Assembly: GCF_050947335.1 (NCBI RefSeq)
Contig: NW_027473844.1
Span: 1-64,000 of the forward strand
Direction: 5' to 3'
Length of the DNA: 64,000 bases
Origin: Megachile rotundata
Lineage: Eukaryota; Arthropoda; Insecta; Hymenoptera; Megachilidae
Each line of letters opens with the position of its first letter. Positions within the stretch are counted from its first letter, which is position 1. This document shows, piece after piece, positions 54,495 through 64,000 of the stretch. The translations under genes were made by a program, and so were the position numbers. Below the pieces are notes generated by a model that saw only the letters and a list, made by a program, of their open reading frames with translations, ran no database searches and had not been told where the DNA came from.

Positions 54495-54992
54495 GTTAGA
54501 TTGATAATAATAACAGTAATAAGTATAGTTATTGTCGTTCTATCGATAATATAAGCATAATATGGCTAATAATATGAGTTAGATTGATAATACTAAGAGT
54601 AGTGAGTATAGTAATTGTAGTTCTATCGATCATATCTGCATAATATGGTTAATAATATGAGTGAGATTCATAACAATAAGAGTAACAAGTATAGTAATTG
54701 TCGTTCTATCGATCATATAAACATAATATGGCTAATAATATGAGTTAGATTGATAATAATAACAGTAATAAGTATAGTTATTGTCGTTCTATCGATAATA
54801 TAAGCATAATATGGCTAATAATATGAGTTAGATTGATAATACTAAGAGTAGTGAGTATAGTAATTGTAGTTCTATCGATCATATCTGCATAATATGGTTA
54901 ATAATATGAGTGAGATTCATAACAATAAGAGTAACAAGTATAGTAATTGTCGTTCTATCGATCATATAAACATAATATGGCTAATAATATGA
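54495..54992 (+). repeat. 3-unit (249 bp) tandem duplication
   Basis: Units at 54495 (GTTATTG), 54578 (TTGTAG/TCTGC) and 54661 (GTGAGATTC with AGAGTAACAAG) are repeated at 54744, 54827 and 54910. I saw no base difference between the copies. Both carry AGAGTAACAAG in the GTGAGATTC unit, where other copies have AGAGTAATAAG. Elsewhere the GTGAGATTC unit is followed by other types, so this is a local event close to the 17.7-kb junction. Confidence 0.88.
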
Positions 54993-55158
54993 GTTAGATT
55001 GATAACAGTGAGTGTAATAAGTATAGTAATTGTAGTTCTATCGATCATATAAGCATAATATGGCTAATAATATGAGTCAGATTCATAATAATAATAGTAA
55101 TAAGTATAGTAATTGTCGTTCTATCGATCATTTAAGCATAATATGGCGAATAATATGA

Positions 55159-58100
55159 GTTAGATTGATAATAATAAGAGTAATGAGTATAGTAATTGCA
55201 GTTCTATCGATCATATCTGCATAATATGGCTAATAATATGAGTTAGATTGATAATACTAAGAGTAGTGAGTATAGTAATTCTCATTCTATCGATCATATA
55301 AGCATAATATGGCTAATAATATGAGTTAGATTGATAATAGTAACAGTAATAAGTATAGTAATTGTGGTTCTATCGATAATATAAGCATAATATGGCTAAT
55401 AATATGAGTTAGAGTGATAGTACTAAGAGTAGTGAGTATAGTAATTCTCATTCTATCGATCACATAAGCATAATATGGCTAATAATATGAGTTAGATTGA
55501 TAATAGTAACAGTAATAAGTATAGTAAATGTGGTTCTATCGATAATATAAGCATAATATGGCTAATAATATGAGTTAGATTGATAATACTAAGAGTAGTG
55601 AGTATAGTAATTGTAGTTCTATCGATCATATCTGCATAATATGGTTAATAATATGAGTGAGATTCATAACAATAAGAGTAATAAGTATAGTAATTGTCGT
55701 TCTATCGATCATATAAACATAATATGGCTAATAATATGAGTTACATTGATAATAATATGAGTAATAAGTATAGTAATTGTAGTTCTATCGATCATATCTG
55801 CATAATATGGTTAATAATATGAGTTAGAATGATAATAATAAGAGTAATAAGTATAGTAATTGTCGTTCTATCGATCATATCTGCATAATATGGTTAATAC
55901 TATGAGTTAGATTGATAATAGTGGGTGTAATAACTATAGTGAATGCCGTTCTACCGATCATATCAGCATAATATGGGTAATATTATGAGTTAGATTCATA
56001 ACAATAAGAGTAATAAGTATAGTAATTGTCGTTCTATCGATCATATAAGCATAATATGGCTAATAATATGAGTTAGATTGATAATAATAACAGTAATAAG
56101 TATAGTTATTGTCGTTCTATCGATAATATAAGCATAATATGGCTGATAATATGAGTTAGATTGATAATACTAAGAGTAGTGAGTATAGTAATTCTCGTTC
56201 TAACGATCGTATAAGCATAATATGGCTAATAATATGAGTTAGATTGATAATAATAAGAGTAATAAGTATAGTAATTGTCGTTCTATCGATCATATAAGCA
56301 TAATATGGCTAATAATATGAGTTAGATTGATAATACTAAGAGCAGTGAGTATAGTAATTCTCGTTCTATCGATCATATAAGCATAATATGGCTAATAATA
56401 TGAGTTAGGTTGATAATAATAAGAGTAATGAGTATAGTAATTGTAGTTCTATCGATCATTTAAGCATAATATGGCTAATAATATGAGTTAGATTGATAAG
56501 AATAAGAGTAATGAGTATAGTAATTGTAGTTCTATCGATCATATAAGCATAATATGGCTAATAATATCAGTTAGATTGATAATAATAAGAGTAATGAGTA
56601 TAGTAATTGCAGTTCTATCGATCATATCTGCATAATATGGCTAATAATATGAGTTAGATTGATAATACTAAGAGTAGTGAGTATAGTAATTCTCATTCTA
56701 TCGATCATATAAGCATAATATGGCTAATAATATGAGTTAGATTGATAATAGTAACAGTAATAAGTATAGTAATTGTGGTTCTATCGATAATATAAGCATA
56801 ATATGGCTAATAATATGAGTTAGAGTGATAATACTAAGAGTAGTGAGTATAGTAATTCTCATTCTATCGATCACATAAGCATAATATGGCTAATAATATG
56901 AGTTAGATTGATAATAGTAACAGTAATAAGTATAGTAAATGTGGTTCTATCGATAATATAAGCATAATATGGCTAATAATATGAGTTAGATTGATAATAC
57001 TAAGAGTAGTGAGTATAGTAATTGTAGTTCTATCGATCATATCTGCATAATATGGTTAATAATATGAGTGAGATTCATAACAATAAGAGTAATAAGTATA
57101 GTAATTGTCGTTCTATCGATCATATAAACATAATATGGCTAATAATATGAGTTACATTGATAATAATATGAGTAATAAGTATAGTAATTGTAGTTCTATC
57201 GATCATATCTGCATAATATGGTTAATAATATGAGTTAGAATGATAATAATAAGAGTAATAAGTATAGTAATTGTCGTTCTATCGATCATATCTGCATAAT
57301 ATGGTTAATACTATGAGTTAGATTGATAATAGTGGGTGTAATAACTATAGTGAATGCCGTTCTACCGATCATATCAGCATAATATGGGTAATATTATGAG
57401 TTAGATTCATAACAATAAGAGTAATAAGTATAGTAATTGTCGTTCTATCGATCATATAAGCATAATATGGCTAATAATATGAGTTAGATTGATAATAATA
57501 ACAGTAATAAGTATAGTTATTGTCGTTCTATCGATAATATAAGCATAATATGGCTAATAATATGAGTTAGATTGATAATACTAAGAGTAGTGAGTATAGT
57601 AATTCTCGTTCTAACGATCGTATAAGCATAATATGGCTAATAATATGAGTTAGATTGATAATAATAAGAGTAATAAGTATAGTAATTGTCGTTCTATCGA
57701 TCATATAAGCATAATATGGCTAATAATATGAGTTAGATTGATAATACTAAGAGCAGTGAGTATAGTAATTCTCGTTCTATCGATCATATAAGCATAATAT
57801 GGCTAATAATATGAGTTAGGTTGATAATAATAAGAGTAATGAGTATAGTAATTGTAGTTCTATCGATCATTTAAGCATAATATGGCTAATAATATGAGTT
57901 AGATTGATAATAATAAGAATAATGAGTATAGTAATTGTAGTTCCATCGATCATATAAGCATAATATGGCTAATAATATCAGTTAGATTGATAATAATAAG
58001 AGTAATGAGTATAGTAATTGCAGTTCTATCGATCATATCTGCATAATATGGCTAATAATATGAGTTAGATTGATAATACTAAGAGTAGTGAGTATAGTAA

Positions 58101-59391
58101 TTCTCATTCTATCGATCATATAAGCATAATATGGCTAATAATATGAGTTAGATTGATAATAGTAACAGTAATAAGTATAGTAATTGTGGTTCTATCGATA
58201 ATATAAGCATAATATGGCTAATAATATGAGTTAGAGTGATAATACTAAGAGTAGTGAGTATAGTAATTCTCATTCTATCGATCACATAAGCATAATATGG
58301 CTAATAATATGAGTTAGATTGATAATAGTAACAGTAATAAGTATAGTAAATGTGGTTCTATCGATAATATAAGCATAATATGGCTAATAATATGAGTTAG
58401 ATTGATAATACTAAGAGTAGTGAGTATAGTAATTGTAGTTCTATCGATCATATCTGCATAATATGGTTAATAATATGAGTGAGATTCATAACAATAAGAG
58501 TAATAAGTATAGTAATTGTCGTTCTATCGATCATATAAACATAATATGGCTAATAATATGAGTTACATTGATAATAATATGAGTAATAAGTATAGTAATT
58601 GTAGTTCTATCGATCATATCTGCATAATATGGTTAATAATATGAGTTAGAATGATAATAATAAGAGTAATAAGTATAGTAATTGTCGTTCTATCGATCAT
58701 ATCTGCATAATATGGTTAATACTATGAGTTAGATTGATAATAGTGGGTGTAATAACTATAGTGAATGCCGTTCTACCGATCATATCAGCATAATATGGGT
58801 AATATTATGAGTTAGATTCATAACAATAAGAGTAATAAGTATAGTAATTGTCGTTCTATCGATCATATAAGCATAATATGGCTAATAATATGAGTTAGAT
58901 TGATAATAATAACAGTAATAAGTATAGTTATTGTCGTTCTATCGATAATATAAGCATAATATGGCTAATAATATGAGTTAGATTGATAATACTAAGAGTA
59001 GTGAGTATAGTAATTCTCGTTCTAACGATCGTATAAGCATAATATGGCTAATAATATGAGTTAGATTGATAATAATAAGAGTAATAAGTATAGTAATTGT
59101 CGTTCTATCGATCATATAAGCATAATATGGCTAATAATATGAGTTAGATTGATAATACTAAGAGCAGTGAGTATAGTAATTCTCGTTCTATCGATCATAT
59201 AAGCATAATATGGCTAATAATATGAGTTAGGTTGATAATAATAAGAGTAATGAGTATAGTAATTGTAGTTCTATCGATCATTTAAGCATAATATGGCTAA
59301 TAATATGAGTTAGATTGATAATAATAAGAATAATGAGTATAGTAATTGTAGTTCCATCGATCATATAAGCATAATATGGCTAATAATATGA
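55159..59391 (+). repeat. 17-mer HOR array, second set (3 x 17 units)
   Basis: Three complete 1411-bp HOR copies start at 55159, 56570 and 57981, 51 units in total. CGTTCTACCG recurs at 55947, 57358 and 58769, exactly 1411 bp apart. The first copy carries GATAGTACTAAG in unit 4, like the first copy of the earlier set, and the others GATAATACTAAG. The two sets therefore correspond copy by copy, so the 17-mers were already triplicated before the 17.7-kb duplication. Confidence 0.92.
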
Positions 59392-62300
59392 GTTAGATTG
59401 ATAATAATAACAGTAATAAGTATAGTAATTGTGGTTCTATCGATAATATAAGCATAATATGGCTAATAATATGAGTTAGATTGATAATACTAAGAGTAGT
59501 GAGTATAGTAATTGTCGTTCTATCGATCATATAAGCATAATATGGCTAATAATATGAGTTAGATTGATAATAATAAGAGTAATGAGTATAGTAATTGTAG
59601 TTCTATCGATCATATCTGCATAATATGGCGAATAATATGAGTTTGATTGATAATACTAAGAGTAGTGAGTATAGTAATTGTAGTTCTATCGGTCATATCT
59701 GCATAATATGGTTAATAATGTGAGTTAGATTCATAATAATAAGAGTAATAAGTATAGTAATTGTCGTTCTATCGATCATATAAGCATAATATGGCTAATA
59801 ATATGAGTTAGAGTGATAATACTAAGAGTAGTAGGTATAGTAATTCTCATTCTATCGACCATATAAGCATAATGTGGCTAATAATATGAGTTAGAGTGAT
59901 AATACTAAGATTAGTGAGTATATTAATTGTCGTTCTATCGATCATATAAGCATAATATGGCTAATAATATGAGTTAGATTGATAATACTAAGAGTAGTGA
60001 GTATAGTAATTCTCGTTCTATCGATCATATAAGCATAATATGGCTAATAATATGATTTAGATTGATAATAATAAGAGTAATGAGTATAGTAATTGTAGTT
60101 CTATCGATCATATCTGCATAATATGGCTAATAATATGAGTTAGATTGATAATACTAAGAGTAGTGAGTATAGTAATTCTCATTCTATCGATCATATAAGC
60201 ATAATATGGCTAATAATATGAGTTACATTGATAATAGTAACAGTAATAAGTATAGTAATTGTGGTTCTATCGATAATATAAGCATAATATGGCTAATAAT
60301 ATGAGTTAGAGTGATAATACTAAGAGTAGTGAGTATAGTAATTCTCATTCTATCGATCATATAAGCATAATATGGCTAATAATATGAGTTAGATTGATAA
60401 TAGTAACAGTAATAAGTATAGTAAATGTGGTTCTATCGATAATATAAGCATAATATGGCTAATAATATGAGTTAGAGTGATAATACTAAGAGTAGTGAGT
60501 ATAGTAATTCTCATTCTATCGATCATATAAGCATAATATGGCTAATAATATGAGTTAGATTGATAATAGTAACAGTAATAAGTATAGTAATTGTGGTTCT
60601 ATCGATAATATAAGCATAACACGGCTAATAATATGAGTTAGATTGATAATACTAAGAGTAGTGAGTATAGTAATTGTCGTTCTATCGATCATATAAGCAT
60701 AATATGGCTAATAATATGAGTTAGATTGATAATAATAAGAGTAATGAGTATAGTAATTGTAGTTCTATCGATCATATAAGCATAATATGGCTAATAATAT
60801 GAGTTAGATTGGTAATAATAAGAGTAATAAGTATAGTAATTGTCGTTCTATCGATCATATAAGCATAATAAGGCTAATAATATGAGTTAGATTGATAATA
60901 CTAAGAGTAGTGAGTATAGTAATTCTCGTTCTATCGATCATATAAGCATAATATGGTTAATAATATGAGTTAGATTGATAATAATAAGAGTAATAAGTAT
61001 AGTGATTGTCGTTCTATCAATCATATCTGCATAATATGGTTAATAATATGAGTTAGATTGATAACAGTGAGTGTAATAAGTATAGTAATTGTAGTTCTAT
61101 CGATCATATAAGCATAATATGGCTAATAATATGAGTCAGATTCATAATAATAATAGTAATAAGTATAGTAATTGTCGTTCTATCGATCATTTAAGCATAA
61201 TATGGCGAATAATATGAGTTGGGTTGATAAAAATAAGAATAATAAGTATAGTAATTGTCGTTCTATCGATCATATAAGCATAATATGGCTAATAATATGA
61301 GTTAGATTGGTAATAATAAGAGTAATAAGTATAGTAATTGGCGTTCTATCGATCATATAAGCATAATATGGCTAATAATATGAGTTAGATTGATAATACT
61401 AAGAGTAGTGAGTATAGTAATTCTCGTTCTATCGATCATATAAGCATAATATGGCTAATAATATGATTTAGATTGATAATAATAAGAGTAATAAGTATAG
61501 TAGTTGTCGTTCTATCGATCATTTAAGCATAATATGGCTAATAATATGAGTTAGATTGATAATAATAACAGTAATAAGTATAGTAATTGACGTTCTATCG
61601 ATAATATAAGCATAATATGGCTAATAATATGAGTTAGATTGATAATAATAACAGTAATAAGTATAGCAATTGTCGTTCTATCGATAATATAAGCATAATA
61701 TGGCTAATAATATGAGTTAGAGTGATAATACTAAGAGTAGTGAGTATAGTAATTCTCATTCTATCGATCATATAAGCATAATATGGCTAATAATATGAGT
61801 TAGATTGATAATAGTAACAGTAATAAGTATAGTAATTGTGGTTCTATCGATAATATAAGCATAACACGGCTAATGATATGAGTTAGATTGATAATACTAA
61901 GAGTAGTGAGTATAGTAATTGTCGTTCTATCGATCATATAAGCATAATATGGCTAATAATATGAGTTAGATTGATAATACTAAGAGTAGCGAGTATAGTA
62001 ATTCTCGTTCTATCGACCATAGAAGCATAATATGGCTAATAATATGAGTTAGATTGATAATAGTGAGTGTAATAAGTATAGTAATTGTCGTTCTATCGAT
62101 CATATAAGCATAATATGGCTAATAATATGAGTTAGATTGATAATACTAAGAGCAGTGAGTATAGTAATTCTCGTTCTATCGATCATATAAGCATAATATG
62201 GCTAATTATATGAGTTAGATTGATAATAATAAGAGTAATAAGTATAGTAATTGTCGTTCTATCGATCATATAAGCATAATATGGCTAATAATATGAGTTA

Positions 62301-63956
62301 GATTGATAATACTAAGAGTAGTGAGTATAGTAATTCTCGTTCTATCGATCATATAAGCATAATATGGTTAATAATATGAGTTAGAATGATAATAATAAGA
62401 GTAATAAGTATAGTAATTGTGGTTCTATCGATCATTTAAGCATAATATGGCGAATAATATGAGTTGGGTTGATATAAATAAGAATAATAAGTAGAGTAAT
62501 TGTCGTTCTATCGATCATATAAGCATAATATGGCTAATAATATGAGTTAGATTGATAATACTAAGAGTAGCGAGCATAGTAATTCTCGTTCTATCGATCA
62601 TATAAGCATAATATGGCTAATAATATGAGTTAGATTCATAATAATAACAGTAATAAGTATAGTTATTGTCGTTCTATCGATAATATAAGCATAATATGGC
62701 TAATAATATGAGTTAGATTGATAATATTAAGAGTAGTGAGTATAGTAATTGTCGTTCTATCGATCATATAAGCATAATATGAATAATAATATGAGTTAGA
62801 TTGATAATAGTAAGTGTAATAAGTATAGTAAATGTCGTGCTATCGATCATATCTGCATAATATGGTTAATAATATGAGTTAGATTGATAATAATAAGAGT
62901 AATAAGTATAGTAATTGTCGTTCTATCGATCATATCTGCATAATATGGTTAATAATATGAGTTAGATTGATAATAGTGAGTGTAATAAGTATAATAATTG
63001 TAGTTCTATCGATCATATAAGCATAATATGGCTAATAATATGAGTCAGATTCATAATAATAAGAGTAATAACTATAGTAATTGTCGTTCTATCGATCATT
63101 TAAGCATAATATGGCGAATAATATGAGTTGTGTTGATAAAAATAAGAATAATAAGTATAGTAATTGTCCTTCTATCGATCATATAAGCATAATATGGCTA
63201 ATAATATGAGTTAGATTGATAATACTAAGAGTAGCGAGTATAGTAATTCTCGTCCTATCGATCCTATAAGCACAATATGGCTAATAATATGAGTTAGATT
63301 GATAATAATAAGAGTAATAAGTACAGTAATTGTCGTTCTATCGATCATATAAGCATAATATGGCTAATAATATGAGTTAGATTGATAATAATAAGAGTAA
63401 TAAGTATAGTAATTGTCGTTCTATCAATCATATCTGCATAATATGGTTAATAATATGAGTTAGATTGATAACAGTGAGTGTAATAAGTACAGTAATTGTA
63501 GTTCTATCGATCATATAAGCATAATATGGCTAATAATATGAGTCAGATTCATAATAATAATAGTACTAAGTATAGTAATTGTCGTTCTATCGATCATTTA
63601 AGCATAATATGGCGAATAATATGAGTTGGGTTGATAAAAATAAGAATAATAAGTATAGTAATTGTCGTTCTATCGATCATATAAGCATAATATGGCTAAT
63701 AATATGAGTTAGATTGGTAATAATAAGAGTAATAAGTATAGTAATTGTCGTTCTATCGATCATATAAGCATAATATGGCTAATAATATGAGTTAGATTGA
63801 TAATACTAAGAGTAGTGAGTATAGTAATTCTCGTTCTATCGATCATATAAGCATAATATGGTTAATAATATGAGTTAGATTGATAATAATAAGAGTAATA
63901 AGTATAGTAATTGTCGTTCTATCAATCATATCTGCATAATATGGTTAATAATATGA

Positions 63957-64000
63957 GTTAGATTGATAACAGTGAGTGTAATAAGTATAGTAATTGTAGT
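63957..64000 (+). repeat. Partial monomer at right edge
   Basis: The last 44 bases are the start of a GATAACAGTGAG-type monomer ending in TTGTAGT. It aligns with the unit near 46114 in the first 17.7-kb block (offset 17843). The array and the second block therefore continue to the right. Confidence 0.95.

Larger units (their letters stand above)
37482..55158 (+). repeat. 17.7-kb tandem block, copy 1
   Basis: This 17,677-bp block (213 units less two one-base deletions) is followed directly by its copy. The offset is 17677 at the start (TTGCAG 37520/55197; GATAGTACTAAG 37739/55416). It becomes 17926 after three extra monomers in copy 2 (CGTTCTACCG 40843/58769), then 17843 after one monomer missing from copy 2. 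That last offset holds to the window end (AGTGATTGTCG 43159/61002; CCTATAAGCAC 45420/63263). Many private base states are shared, such as CATAATAAGG, CTAATGATATG, TTGGCGTTC and AGTACTAAG. It contains a 17-mer array and then 4.6-4.7 kb repeats. Confidence 0.9.
1..64000 (+). repeat. 83-bp AT-rich satellite array, whole window
   Basis: The window consists entirely of head-to-tail copies of one monomer, about 24% GC, all in the same orientation. Using the base after the conserved ATGA as unit start, monomers begin at 73 and every 83 bp after that. The offset drifts by exactly 26 bp by the last start at 63957, matching 26 monomers with a one-base deletion that I located individually. This gives 770 complete units and no net unexplained insertion or deletion. 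I found no reverse-complement copies, unique spacer, transposon, tRNA or rRNA. The consensus has stops in all six frames and 83 is not divisible by 3, so every frame closes within about one to two monomers. Both edges lie inside monomers, so the array is longer than 64 kb. A centromeric or heterochromatic location in a eukaryote is inferred from the class of sequence, not shown. Confidence 0.98.
55159..64000 (+). repeat. 17.7-kb tandem block, copy 2 (cut by window end)
   Basis: This is the first 8,842 bp of the second copy of 37,482 onward. The junction lies at or just before 55159. The unit at 55076 is the GTCAGATTC/CATTTAAG/GGCG type, and the next starts the TTGCAG unit that also opens copy 1 at 37482. 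Copy 2 keeps three complete 17-mers where copy 1 has a shortened first one. It lacks the monomer found at 41881-41963. A visible base difference is CATCTCTGC near 45089 against CATATCTGC near 62932. Confidence 0.9.

Noticed and set aside
1..64000. A CRISPR array, because of regular repeats
   Set aside because: There are no unique spacers. The whole 83-bp unit is repeated, variation is scattered, and there are no cas genes or leader.
1..64000. Possible protein-coding repeats or small ORFs
   Set aside because: The monomer length is not a multiple of 3, and the consensus has stops in all frames on both strands. Open stretches stay on the order of one to two monomers, with no start or ribosome-site pattern.
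37482..64000. The 17.7-kb duplication as a simple assembly duplication
   Set aside because: The copies differ by a 3-unit block, a 1-unit block and base changes, so they are not a verbatim copy. An assembly origin cannot be excluded without reads.
1..64000. Naming the species or a known satellite family
   Set aside because: I do not recognise the monomer. Base composition and length alone fit several eukaryotic groups.

Overview
The whole window is one uninterrupted tandem satellite array. The basic repeat is 83 bp and about 24% GC (20 G/C in a consensus copy such as 4140-4222). All copies are in the same orientation, and the array runs off both ends. No protein-coding gene, RNA gene, transposon, CRISPR array or bacterial-type operon is visible. 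Phase arithmetic closes over the full length. Monomers start at 73, 156, 239 and so on, and the last start is 63957. That gives 770 complete monomers: 744 of 83 bp and 26 of 82 bp, plus a 72-bp partial at the left edge and a 44-bp partial at the right edge. Every 82-bp copy carries the same one-base deletion. Because 83 is not a multiple of 3 and the monomer has stops in all six frames, the array is non-coding. This kind of DNA is typical of centromeric, pericentromeric or other heterochromatic blocks in a eukaryotic nuclear genome. The species cannot be named from the sequence, and I do not recognise the monomer as a described satellite.

The array is built on several nested levels. Inside the monomer, the left part is a degenerate TAA/TAG trinucleotide tract, and the right part holds the 7-mer TAATATG twice, 12 bp apart. 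Monomers fall into recognisable variants, and these are arranged into higher-order repeats (HORs): an A-B dimer (166 bp), a 6-mer (498 bp), an 11-unit repeat (913 bp), a 17-mer (1411 bp) and a 30-unit repeat (2490 bp). Above these are blocks of roughly 4.6-6.8 kb, and at the top a direct duplication with a period of about 17.7-17.9 kb.

Region by region: Domain I (1 to about 14.55 kb) has 31-unit, 25-unit, 11-unit, 30-unit and 4-unit duplications and only two 82-bp monomers. Domain II (about 14.55-33.2 kb) has three related blocks of 5.6-6.8 kb and holds 22 of the 26 deletion monomers. A transition region (about 33.2-37.48 kb) has a single-copy precursor-like version of the 17-mer at about 34.1-35.2 kb. 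Domain III (37,482-64,000) consists of one full 17,677-bp block (37,482-55,158), directly followed by a second copy (55,159 onward, cut by the window end). Each block begins with a 17-mer HOR array and continues into a 4.6-4.7 kb repeat series.

The most informative places are duplication boundaries that fall inside single monomers and leave chimeric units (16,752; 28,188; 37,897). This is the pattern expected of unequal crossing-over or replication slippage in register. The window is best read as a record of how a young satellite array grows. I see no hidden gene system in it.
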